From assembly GCA_030537455.1 (NCBI GenBank), contig JAUNMR010000027.1, positions 1 through 54,735 of the forward strand: 54,735 nt of DNA, given 5' to 3'. Source of the DNA: Planctomycetia bacterium (GTDB lineage: Bacteria; Planctomycetota; Planctomycetia; Pirellulales; Thermoguttaceae). How positions within the stretch are numbered: position 1 is the stretch's first letter; each line of letters opens with the position of its first letter. The notes beneath the pieces are model-generated. The model made no database searches. It was given only the letters and a program-made list of their open reading frames with translations, and was not told the origin of the DNA. This document shows, piece by piece, positions 18,135 through 26,361 of this stretch. A program made the translations under genes and the position numbers.

Positions 18135-18522
18135 TAGCGCCTCTATCTCTTACGATACGAACGAATCAACTTCCAATACGTTTGCGCTGAGTGTGGGAGC
18201 AGAGCGCCGTCGACATTTCGCCAATGTCGAGTCGCTTTCATATGAAGACTATCATAAAATAGAGAATTCATTCGTCAAGGCGCTCTAATAGTATTCACCG
18301 CCGAAAAAAGAGCTTGTCGCAGCGTCTAATCAGGATCGTCAAGAACCTCATGTTTGTTCTTTATTTCCGTGACCACCGTACGACAGTACGACTCTATTAC
18401 ACTCCATAGCTAATCAACACAACATGTGCAAAATCTTGGATTAGGTTGATTACATTGTCATTAAACCTAATTTACCGTCTGTGGAGGAGCGACAAATGGC
18501 GTTTAACGCAACCTACGCCCGA
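18135..18522. other. Intergenic region with competing inverted repeats
   Basis: The region lies between mnmA (leaving on minus) and the 3' end of the DUF374 gene. It holds overlapping inverted repeats: TAATCAA (18411-18417) can pair with TTGATTA (18446-18452), and TTAGGTT (18441-18447) can pair instead with AACCTAA (18464-18470). The two helices share bases and cannot form together. A strong GGAGGAG sequence and a tiny ORF follow on plus (see 18496-18585). Confidence 0.4.
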
Positions 18523-18585
18523 TTATTCGATCGACGCCGACCTCGGACGGGTGAAATAGAGACAAGAGGAACACGGACCGGGTAA
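18496..18585 (+). CDS. Possible 29-residue small ORF with strong ribosome-binding site
   Basis: ATG 18496 is preceded by GGAGGAG six bases upstream, the strongest Shine-Dalgarno I see in the window on plus. The product is 29 residues, arginine-rich, with no signal peptide. It overlaps the end of the DUF374 gene on the opposite strand. It could be a leader peptide or chance; nothing follows on plus for several kilobases. Confidence 0.2.
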   Translation: MAFNATYARLFDRRRPRTGEIETRGTRTG

Positions 18586-19278
18586 AACAGAAGATTCGCC
18601 TTCGTAACTATCGCCCGAACGAGCCCATAATTCCGCTTCGTCAGAAAGTTCGTTCAAAAGAATCTCTATTGCATGACGATAATGCTCTATGCCTTTACGG
18701 TCAAGCGCCTCGGGAACATAAATATCGCTACTGGGAATACAACGAGCACGGGAGCAGACGCGCGGTATCGCAAAACGATCCCAGCTATTCAAACGATAAG
18801 GACGATCATAGCCAACGCCCATCGCTACAATCGGGATCTGAAGCTTTGACGCAAGAAAGACGCATCCAGGCGAAAGAACACGCCGCGGACCGCGTGGTCC
18901 GTCAGGCGTAATCGTAAGGTGGAACTGACTCTCGCGCTCAAGCTTCATCATCTCACGAAGCGCCTGAACGCCGCCGTGATTCGTGGAGCCGCGAACTCCT
19001 TGAAAACCAAGAAGACGAGCTATCTCGTCCAACACGTCAGCGTCGGAATGACGACTGAGCAACATGGCCAGATGGCAGTGTTTACGCAAATGGATAAAGA
19101 ACTGAATATACTCGTGCCAAAATATATAGATTCGGCGTTTACCGTCGTTCGGATAAGCGGGGTCAATTACGGGATTATAGTACGCCGCACGGTAGTCTAA
19201 CGTCTGCGCCAATGTCCTCACGCCCAGGGACAAACACGAACCGACCGCACGAATTAGCGTCTTATTGCGAATCTTCAT
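18523..19278 (-). CDS. DUF374 / lysophospholipid acyltransferase-like protein
   Basis: The 251-residue product resembles DUF374 proteins of the LPLAT acyltransferase superfamily, which are thought to transfer acyl groups onto lipid A precursors or lysophospholipids at the inner membrane. Visible motifs are IFWHEY (the family's modified HX4D-type region), LLSRHSDADVLDEIARLLGF, GSTNHGGVQALREM and TPDGPRGPRR, all characteristic of DUF374. The frame opens at 19317, but ATG 19278 has AGGA just upstream and starts at the expected N terminus (MKIRNKT). The last 30 residues are cysteine- and serine-rich and unlike the family. Possible neighbour in outer-membrane biogenesis: the LptF/G-like permease at 26.4 kb. 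Confidence 0.8.
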   Translation of the reverse strand: MKIRNKTLIRAVGSCLSLGVRTLAQTLDYRAAYYNPVIDPAYPNDGKRRIYIFWHEYIQFFIHLRKHCHLAMLLSRHSDADVLDEIARLLGFQGVRGSTNHGGVQALREMMKLERESQFHLTITPDGPRGPRRVLSPGCVFLASKLQIPIVAMGVGYDRPYRLNSWDRFAIPRVCSRARCIPSSDIYVPEALDRKGIEHYRHAIEILLNELSDEAELWARSGDSYEGESSVLPGPCSSCLYFTRPRSASIE

Positions 19279-19589
19279 TATTCCTGTTGACCTTTGCAAA
19301 GTTCCTTGACTGTGCACAACGCACGCCTTCGATACGTCTTGTTACACATTCGTTAAATTCTCTTAATACTTTGTATTTTAACAGATGTAGCAATTTCAAA
19401 CAACGTCAAAAGGAACCTAAAATAGAAAACGACGTTGAACTCATCGAATCCAACGTCATAGGAAAGTCAAAAAGAACACGAAACAAGGCGACGCTTGCCT
19501 AATAGCACAGACGTTTCAAACTACTAACAACATATCTGTAAATCATAAGACTATCAATACGCAAGTAATATAACTAACAGTCTTACGTC
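19279..19589. other. Intergenic region, nothing definite
   Basis: AT-rich 311 bases between two minus-strand genes. A short AGGC / GCCT repeat at 19486-19500 with T-rich sequence on the minus side may end the upstream transcript. I see no gene or convincing promoter. Confidence 0.35.
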
Positions 19590-20609
19590 TCAGTTAGTAA
19601 CCTCGGGTAGAGACGTGCCGACGTTACCGACGACAAAATCTTCCAGAACCTCCTCGGTAGGATCATAAGGACGACCCGTGGGGACAAAATCGAAGTTCTG
19701 TTCATTCAGATCTGAACCTTGAAAACCGCCCTGAGCCTGAAAATGCTCCTCGTCCAGCGCATCGAGCGACGTCGCTAAATGGGTTGCACTTGGATCTCGG
19801 TAAAGGAAGTCGTCCGGATCGAATGTGGGATCGATAAACGAAGGCGCCAACGGATCGGTCATTTCCAAATCGCCGCCGAAGACTTGGTCGAAATCTGCGC
19901 CAACTGCATTAGGGGAGCGAAGTTTGGCGTTGCGTACCAGAACAGAACGAAGCTGTTCGCGATAAATATAATCGTAATAAACAAATAACCCCAAGCCTGC
20001 CAAAGCGATCGAAAGAGCAAAAAAGAAGAACCTATCGCTACGACGTCTTTTGCTATTGACCGAGTCGTCCAAAGGCTGAGGGGCGACAAAAGGGGTCGTT
20101 TCAACACTTGGATCCAGAGGGCGGATCGGCGTTGTCTTCTTTTCGGCTTTTGGAGACTTGACTGAGTCGCGAGCGTCTTTATTACGTTCAAGAGGTTTTG
20201 CAGACGCGTCGTCTGGATCGGGCGTAGGAGTCGATAGCGTAAGAAAACCGTCAGGGTAGAAAAGATTCTCACGAACCTTGGACGGCTCTGGAGGACGATT
20301 ACTACGCGCTGCCTGAGACGCGGCAAAAGACGCAGGAGCGCCGTCTACTAAATTGGGCAGAAAGATATCGCCAGAGGAACCGGCAACGTTCCCAGAGGAA
20401 GACGCTGGCGCGGAAGGATTAGCGTCGCGTGGCACAGGCGACGCCGTTGGCGCCACCGATGGAACAGACGGCGTAGGCAAACCAGTTGCGCCAAGACCTG
20501 GATTGCGTTGGGCGTAACCGATCGAAGGCCATAAAAGCAGGCATGAAGAAAGGAGCAAAAGCGAGAACAAATGACCCTGACTGAAAGCATTGCGTTTGAA
20601 CCAAGTCAA
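19590..20609 (-). CDS. Secreted/membrane-anchored hypothetical protein, proline-rich
   Basis: I do not recognise the family. With the TTG start at 20609 the product is 339 residues and opens with a textbook signal peptide: basic start, hydrophobic LLLLSSCLLLWP, cleavage after GYA. The frame is open to 20819, but the extra 70 residues are arginine-rich and would bury the signal. AGGGA lies 11 bases before the TTG. After a Pro/Ser/Ala-rich stretch of about 150 residues comes an Arg/Lys cluster (KRRRSDR) and one membrane segment (FFFALSIALAGLGLFVYYDY). An acidic Asp/Glu/Pro-rich tail of about 120 residues follows, with repeated FD / DP dipeptides. The proline-rich part should be periplasmic and the acidic tail cytoplasmic or vice versa. 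It may be an envelope-spanning tether. Confidence 0.6.
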   Translation of the reverse strand: MTWFKRNAFSQGHLFSLLLLSSCLLLWPSIGYAQRNPGLGATGLPTPSVPSVAPTASPVPRDANPSAPASSSGNVAGSSGDIFLPNLVDGAPASFAASQAARSNRPPEPSKVRENLFYPDGFLTLSTPTPDPDDASAKPLERNKDARDSVKSPKAEKKTTPIRPLDPSVETTPFVAPQPLDDSVNSKRRRSDRFFFFALSIALAGLGLFVYYDYIYREQLRSVLVRNAKLRSPNAVGADFDQVFGGDLEMTDPLAPSFIDPTFDPDDFLYRDPSATHLATSLDALDEEHFQAQGGFQGSDLNEQNFDFVPTGRPYDPTEEVLEDFVVGNVGTSLPEVTN

Positions 20610-21342
20610 AAGCGCGCAATTCCCTAATTCCGGTACAATCGATACAGAGGCAGCGCACACGCTTCGCGCGTCTAACCGCGACGGGCGAAGCCTACGCGTC
20701 GATCGCGTGGACGCTACGCGTACACGCAACGGGGACTGTGATTGTAACGTACTGAAAAACATTCTGGGTCGCGTCTCATAAAGCGACGACACTGGATCGG
20801 AATAATCGAGGCGTCTCAAATTAAGGAAAAACCTAAAACGCTTGGCGTGCCGACAGCGCCGTCTATTCTATGCTCCCATTATACGATCAAACTGACGTTT
20901 TTACAAGATTCTCCGAATAAAAAAGAGAAAGGGAACGCCGAACCTAAACTGTAAAGCGATCCAGACGTTCTAATTGTAAAAGTCCGTTATTGTTTAGTTT
21001 CGTCTGCGTCTGAAATCTCGACAATACGAAATACTGTTATTTTCGAGAAAGACCCGGATAAACAACAAATTCAAATTGATAAATAACACAAATAAAGCAT
21101 AACCCTAATACACTTCATGGGTTATAACAATTGTATCGTTTTTAACGACTAGCAAAACATATAGAGAAAGTTGAGATAGACAGTCACTACGCTTGAGCGA
21201 ACCCCATAGTAAGAACTCAATTCAGCGAGAGTTATTTCCCAGTGGCGCGACCTCCTCGCGGGTCATACGCGGAACGGACAAAAGTACTACCGAAACGCGC
21301 ACAGACACATTAAGTACTTTACAAAGATTCAGATAGAAAAAA
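20610..21342. other. Long AT-rich intergenic region downstream of rnpB
   Basis: No gene is seen in 733 bases. The part 20940-21180 is very AT-rich. The region should hold the promoter of the gene ending at 19590, but no clear -35/-10 pair stands out. Open frames here are short and lack ribosome-binding sites. Confidence 0.4.
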
Positions 21343-21742
21343 GAAGTCGGTTGCACTATAAGCCGGATTCTGTGCGCGCATTCACTCGAAAGAGAAGCGC
21401 CGACGGTCATTTATCTCGGCGTAAAGTTACCCTAACGCTCTAGCGGTTCACCTGCGTCATTCAAGACGGAAAACCTTGCTCGCCGAAGCGAGCCGACGCG
21501 ATTTAACCTTGCTCCCAACGGGGCTTGCAATGCCGTTTCAGTTGCCTGAAACGCGGTGAGCTCTTACCTCGCCATTTCACCCTTGCCTTACAAAGAAGGC
21601 GGTATACTTTCTGTTGCGCTATCCCTGGTCTTACGACCGGCGGGCGTTACCCGTCGTTGATTCCTGTGGAGTCCGGACTTTCCTCATGCCGTGCCTGATG
21701 GCGGTTAGACATGACATGCGACCGTCCGTGCAACCGAACTTC
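21343..21742 (-). ncRNA. rnpB: RNase P RNA (bacterial class A)
   Basis: RNase P RNA is the catalytic RNA that matures tRNA 5' ends. On the minus strand the conserved 5' segment GAGGAAAGTCCGGACTCCAC lies at 21685-21666, and the conserved 3' segment ACAGAATCCGGCTTATAG at 21373-21356. The ends pair into helix P1: GAAGTTCGGTTGCAC (21742-21728) with GTGCAACCGACTTC (21356-21343). The pairing is directly followed by TCTTTTTTC, so P1 plus the T run doubles as the terminator. Length is about 400 nt, normal for class A. A well-placed promoter upstream (21750-21777) puts the transcription start at about 21742, in agreement with P1. Confidence 0.95.
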
Positions 21743-21749
21743 GACGCTT

Positions 21750-21777
21750 ATTCTAAACGCGGAAATGACGACGTCAA
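21750..21777 (-). promoter_or_regulatory. rnpB promoter
   Basis: On minus, TTGACG (21777-21772), 16 bases, then TAGAAT (21755-21750), with seven bases to the inferred RNA 5' end at 21742. Confidence 0.7.
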
Positions 21778-21782
21778 GTCCC

Positions 21783-21834
21783 AAAATAAAGCGCGACGCC
21801 ACAGAATATCTTCCATGGCGTCGCTAAATCTCAC
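21783..21834 (-). terminator. Terminator of the cysteine-rich protein gene
   Basis: The perfect 9-bp stem GCGACGCCA / TGGCGTCGC with a 24-base loop is followed on minus by GCTTTATTTTGGG. It lies between the stop at 21869 and the rnpB promoter. Confidence 0.65.
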
Positions 21835-21868
21835 GCCTACTTAGAGGCGATTAATTTTGAGTCGTTAC

Positions 21869-22501
21869 TCAGTTGCAGCTAGGAGCGGCGGGACCGCAAG
21901 GAGCCGGAGCGACTTCAACCGCGCCGCAGGTAGCGCAGGAACCGCAGGTCACGTCAGCGACGTAAGCGGGTTGGAAGAAACCGCAATCTTCGACTGGGGT
22001 GGTCGCGTCAGCAAGAGCGCTGAAAGCGCCATGGACGAGCTTGCAAACGCCGTTGATCGGACGATGAACAGCGTTATAGAGGCAGGGCTTGAGGTACGGG
22101 AACATCGGACCAGCGCAGCAGGGAGTCGGCGCGGGAATCGCGTCGCAACCGCAGGAAGGAGCGGCGTCACAACCGCAACTGGGAATGCTCGAGGCAACAA
22201 TCGGACCGCAGGTCGGCGCAACAGGCGCGCAACTGACGCTAACAGGAGCCGGAGCCGGAGCACAGGTTGTGCAAGTCGGAACGATCGTGCAAGGGCTCAC
22301 GCAGGGGCGACAAGCCAAGAGCGAACGAAGACCGCCGAAGAGCTCGCAGGAAGCGCCAGTGCAGGACGCACAAGGAGCACAAGAGGCGCAGGTCACATCG
22401 CCAGCGGCGGCGGCGCAAGGCGCGCAATCCTGAGCGAAAGCCTTAGCCGAAGCGATGACGGCAACCATAGCGATCAGGCACGCAGTGATACGAATTTTCA
22501 T
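21869..22501 (-). CDS. Secreted, extremely cysteine-rich protein
   Basis: I do not recognise the family. The 210-residue product has a clear signal peptide with predicted cleavage after AFA (residue 23). The mature part has about 28 cysteines in 187 residues, largely in CxxC, CxC and PxC contexts, including CAPC, CASC and repeated PSCGCD. Between them lie Ala/Pro-rich segments. The start at ATG 22501 is supported by a perfect AAAGGAG nine bases upstream, one of the few strong Shine-Dalgarno sequences here, which suggests high expression. It may form a disulfide-linked surface or cell-wall layer, as cysteine-rich coat proteins do in planctomycetes and chlamydiae; metal binding is another option. 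It lies beside rnpB and the putative origin. Confidence 0.75.
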   Translation of the reverse strand: MKIRITACLIAMVAVIASAKAFAQDCAPCAAAAGDVTCASCAPCASCTGASCELFGGLRSLLACRPCVSPCTIVPTCTTCAPAPAPVSVSCAPVAPTCGPIVASSIPSCGCDAAPSCGCDAIPAPTPCCAGPMFPYLKPCLYNAVHRPINGVCKLVHGAFSALADATTPVEDCGFFQPAYVADVTCGSCATCGAVEVAPAPCGPAAPSCN

Positions 22502-24122
22502 AGTAGGCAACTCCTTTTAAACCTAGTAGACGAGCATAATCATTTAGTCGTATTGTCACGACTTTCCATGCCACGCCAAGCGCGTCTACGACTGAATGCG
22601 TAAGACGTTTTACGACTAAAATGGCGAGGATTATGTCGTCGATTTATCAGGCAGGTATTTGACCTGTCATTAACTTTGCTTTACCCGACCGGGGTTCCAA
22701 TAACCCGTGTTCAGCGTGGGGTAAAAATGCTTTTGTATTATCGAGCGATTCGGATTGAGACTTTAAACTCTTCAAACTTTTCATCCAAGAAACTTTGAAT
22801 GTTTCCATCAATCGTTCTCGCGAGCATTGTGAATCGCTTAGCTAAGGCGAAATCCAGTGATTTAACGCCTATTTGCTATGCGGTCTCACATGCAATTGGA
22901 GTATCGGACAAAAGAATTAAACGACTTCAGAAATCTGCGTAGAAAAAAAACAGAGAGTTTCGCAAAATTCTTTCCTGCCATATACATACGATTTATTCTA
23001 CTATTTACGTAATATTTTAAGTATCTTGTCCAATAAGCGTCTAACGTCTAACGACTTATATAACGGCGTTTTTTAACTTGCCGACAATTTTTACAAACTA
23101 CTTAACCACAAGACTTACAGACGTCACCAACAGATAAGCAAGTAAAAAAACACATTATAACTCCTTTGAGAATCTTGTTATTCCGACTGTGTAAACTTTA
23201 ACGATTGTATCAATTATCAACTGTCTCCTCGCTCTACTCTGGAATTTGCATACGCTTAACACGCTATATTTATGGGGGAGCGACGGTAAGGAGATTATAT
23301 CGACGTGGAAACACGAGGCGTAACGTATAATATGACGTGAACGGAAGCGATGGGAATTATCTCAGAGGCATAAAAACGCGTTAAGCTCCAAGTTCGGGCA
23401 AAACCGCCATAATCGTCAGAACAATAACGAAGCGACCAAACGCCACACGCGGCTTATTCGGCGCGAAGGTGAAATGCAAACCAATCGCAATTATCAAGCG
23501 TTTCAACAGAATCGTCTTAACGGGTTTAAGCGACGCCGAAACTTGCAAAAAACGTAAAAAGACGCGCGACGCCTTGAACAATGCTGAGGCGAATCAACGA
23601 TTAGATAGACGCGCTGTTTCACGTCGCAGTAGCAAGGGGTTTCAATGTGCGCTTGTTCGCGTTTATTATATGGCGGAGTCAAGCGATGAAGGACTGAACG
23701 TTAATTTCGGTTGACTTTACCGGTAAAAACGACAATCGCGCATGTGAAAATACTTTGTGAATTTAACGAGGCTTGAATGAGCGCAAAGGCAGTTTCGTTC
23801 TGACGTATACTCTTGCGAGCGGTTCTCGAAACGTCGAGACGCCGGTTGCGGGAGTAGTTGAACGACTGTCAAACGTTTCATGGAAGCGGTTGTGCCACGC
23901 GCACGCACGAGTTTGATTCGGTCGCGTGGTAGTTTGTGCGATGCGTTCGCGAATCGTACAAAAGATCGCGAGATTTATTCTCCAACCGACAGTTACGCTA
24001 GGAGGGCGACTGAAAAGGAGTTCCATTTCGAGGACACAGGAAACGCAACGATGTGTTTTGAGTAGGACGCTCATCTGTGCACTCGACCCAACCGACGACG
24101 CTTGCGTCGTTAGGTCATACCT
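22502..24122. other. Long AT-rich intergenic region, putative replication origin near 23.0-23.3 kb
   Basis: No gene is supported in these 1621 bases. Counting by eye in 60-base lines, the plus strand has more C than G down to about 23,270 and clearly more G than C from 23,281. Examples are 14 C to 6 G at 23101-23160, then 18 G to 9 C at 23281-23340. The same bias holds in both flanks regardless of gene strand. Gene direction also diverges from here. The switch from negative to positive skew is what a replication origin gives. No perfect DnaA box is seen; near matches are TTAACCACA (23102-23110, one mismatch to TTATCCACA) and TTATCAACT (23214-23222, two). A hairpin lies at 22679-22726. Confidence 0.5.
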
Positions 24123-26084
24123 ATGTTTAAAATCCTCCATTGTACACTCGGAATTTTGGGCGCCTTAGCGTTATGTCCTGGCGTTACGTCAGGTCAGGCT
24201 CCTTCCCAGGAGTCGGGCTGGCGACCGACGTCGACCGTGACGCGCACGCGCGAAAACAGCGCGGTCAACGCATTGAACGGGCGAATTCCGACGTTAAGAC
24301 AGTTAGAAGCCACGGACGCGCGCGACAAGCGTAGCGAGCGCGCGGTCTCATTGAACCGTGCGCAGAGCGCGACCGACGCGCTGTCGCCGATTCTCGCGGA
24401 GGGTCAGGCGTTAATGCAGCGCGGTCAGTGGTACCAGGCTAAGAAGTTATTTGAGAAGTCGCTTCGCAAATACCCGGAGAATGCAGAGCTTCAGGCGGGG
24501 TTTGCACAAGCGCGTCGTCGTTATGAGATCAGTATACGCTACCAAGACGCGAGCTTCGCCTCGCTAGCGCGACGTACGCCGTTGGAAGACATGATCATCG
24601 TCTTTGACGAGGTCATGGCGGACGTCGAGGCGTATCATGTGGATCGACCGGCGAACGGCGAATTGTTTTCGTTAGGACTCTCTGGACTTTCGGAAGCGTT
24701 GTACGATGAATCGTTCTTACGTCTAAACGAGGTGAGTACGGATCAGCGAGATCGAGCAATTACGTTGATAGGCGATACGCGCGAGAAATCGCGTGGTTGG
24801 AACCTGTGTAGCGCCGAGGAGATGAAGCGTGCGACCCTTTGGTTAGCGCGACAGTTACGTCGTGAGACCGGCGTGTCGGAGACCTTGGTTCTTTCGGAGT
24901 TTCTCTGCTCGATGATCTGCTCGTTGGACGCCTATTCCGCGTCCCTTACCCCGATACAGGTCGAGGACGTTTTCTCATTGATTGACGGGCGATTTGTCGG
25001 GATTGGCGTGGAACTTAAATCGGACGCGCCGACAACGATCTCGCGCGTTATCCCGGGAAGTCCGGCGCAAGAGTGCGGCGTAATGGTCGGGGATAAGATT
25101 ATCAAGATCGACGGTCAGGTAACCGAAGGTCTTAGCGGCGCGGAAATCGGCGAGCTTTTGCAAGGCGAAGAGGGCGAGCTGGCGACGTTGGAATTGGAAG
25201 ACGTTAACGGGTCGTTGCGTCATACAATCGCGCGTCGTCGCGCCATCGACGTGCCGAGCGTGGAAAACGTTCACATGTTGGACGCTCCGGGCAGAATTGC
25301 GTATGCAAAGATCAGCTGTTTCCAGAAGACAACGGCGACGGAAATGCTCCAGGCATTGCGTGAACTAGAGCCGTATGAACCTCAGGCGTTAACACTCGAT
25401 CTTCGTCAGAACCCCGGCGGGCTACTGCAGGAGGCGATCAATCTATCGGACGTATTCCTTTCATCGGGCGTGATCGTTCAAACGAAGGGGCGTAACGGCG
25501 AACATAGTTTCGACGCGCGGTCGGTGAGAGCTTGCGAGCTACCGCTGGTGATTCTGGTCGACAATAATAGCGCGAGCGCGGCAGAGATCTTTGCAGGCGC
25601 TATGCAGGAGAATGGTCGCGCGCTCATAGTTGGGACACAGAGTTACGGCAAGGGGACGGTTCAGGCGATTATTCAGCTGAAATGTAGCACAGAAATAACA
25701 GCGCCGATCGCTGGGGTGCGTCTGACGACAGAGAAGTTCTACTCGCCGAACGGTCGCGCTTACGGCGGAGTGGGCGTGCTTCCGAACGTCGACGTGGAGC
25801 GTCTGGCGCAAGAGCAAGCTTCTCGTGCAGTGACGATGCAGGAGGTTTCTCATCGGGACTGGTCGACGCACGGCGGTAGCGTGGCTAAGGTTGAGGAACG
25901 CTATGGCGAAAGGTTACAGGAAAGCGGATCGAGATCCGGTCGCATTTTCCAGGGCTTTGAGTCGTTCGGAGAAGAATGTCAAAGCGACATAACATTGGCG
26001 ACGGCGGCTCGCGTGGCATTGCAATTGGAAACGCAAGCGCGTATGGCGCAGGCGAATCGTAGCGCGCTTACGACGGCGGAATAG
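24123..26084 (+). CDS. S41 family C-terminal processing protease (CtpA-like)
   Basis: This exported serine protease has a PDZ domain and cuts protein C termini in the periplasm. The 653-residue product has a signal peptide (cleavage near residue 24) and a basic linker. A TPR-like helical pair follows at about 98-137 (EGQALMQRGQWYQAKKLFEKSL in shortened form). The PDZ domain is at about 285-370 (FVGIGVELKS, GSPAQECGVMVGD) and the S41 catalytic domain at about 390-560. The nucleophile is the serine in NNSASAAEIF (S485) and the general base the lysine in SYGKGTVQ (K510). DLRQNPGG is also conserved. The start ATG 24123 has AGGT eight bases upstream. The TPR-like insert is not usual in CtpA and may bind a partner. 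Confidence 0.9.
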   Translation: MFKILHCTLGILGALALCPGVTSGQAPSQESGWRPTSTVTRTRENSAVNALNGRIPTLRQLEATDARDKRSERAVSLNRAQSATDALSPILAEGQALMQRGQWYQAKKLFEKSLRKYPENAELQAGFAQARRRYEISIRYQDASFASLARRTPLEDMIIVFDEVMADVEAYHVDRPANGELFSLGLSGLSEALYDESFLRLNEVSTDQRDRAITLIGDTREKSRGWNLCSAEEMKRATLWLARQLRRETGVSETLVLSEFLCSMICSLDAYSASLTPIQVEDVFSLIDGRFVGIGVELKSDAPTTISRVIPGSPAQECGVMVGDKIIKIDGQVTEGLSGAEIGELLQGEEGELATLELEDVNGSLRHTIARRRAIDVPSVENVHMLDAPGRIAYAKISCFQKTTATEMLQALRELEPYEPQALTLDLRQNPGGLLQEAINLSDVFLSSGVIVQTKGRNGEHSFDARSVRACELPLVILVDNNSASAAEIFAGAMQENGRALIVGTQSYGKGTVQAIIQLKCSTEITAPIAGVRLTTEKFYSPNGRAYGGVGVLPNVDVERLAQEQASRAVTMQEVSHRDWSTHGGSVAKVEERYGERLQESGSRSGRIFQGFESFGEECQSDITLATAARVALQLETQARMAQANRSALTTAE

Positions 26085-26130
26085 AGGTCGTTGTGCAGTC
26101 GGATTCTGTCGACGATTCGTGATAAGTTTA

Positions 26131-26172
26131 CTCGGGGCAAAGCGGTGAAGAAAATCGACGCTTTGCCCCGAG
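26131..26172 (+). terminator. Terminator of the S41 protease gene
   Basis: The perfect 14-bp stem CTCGGGGCAAAGCG / CGCTTTGCCCCGAG has a 14-base loop followed by GTATTTCTT. It starts 47 bases after the stop codon. Confidence 0.75.
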
Positions 26173-26246
26173 GTATTTCTTGGAAGTTGAATAGGTGAAA
26201 TCGACGAGGCGATTGATCAAGAGATTCGCGTTGTTAAGAATTGGGG

Positions 26247-26275
26247 TTGACGCAAGTGGAACGGACGACTATAAT
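26247..26275 (+). promoter_or_regulatory. Promoter of the LptF/G-like gene
   Basis: TTGACG (26247-26252), a 17-base spacer, then the perfect -10 element TATAAT (26270-26275), 86 bases before the chosen start at 26362. Confidence 0.7.
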
Positions 26276-26361
26276 CCCGACGCGACGGGGTTTAAACTTT
26301 GTTGGTTATGGCAACTTTGAGGTCTGCGTCAAGTAGGGTTCATGTAGCCGGGAGTTCACAC

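Noticed and set aside
21857..22603. 248-residue open frame antisense to the cysteine-rich gene
   Set aside because: It mirrors the codon bias of the minus-strand gene, has Arg/Ala/Gly-rich low complexity, and no ribosome-binding site. The minus-strand gene has a perfect Shine-Dalgarno and signal peptide.
23381..23581. 66-residue minus-strand ORF in the putative origin region
   Set aside because: Hydrophobic but has no ribosome-binding site, no family resemblance, and lies in a compositionally non-coding stretch.
22502..24122. Replication terminus instead of origin
   Set aside because: The skew goes from C-rich to G-rich along plus and genes diverge from the gap; a terminus would show the opposite change and convergent genes.
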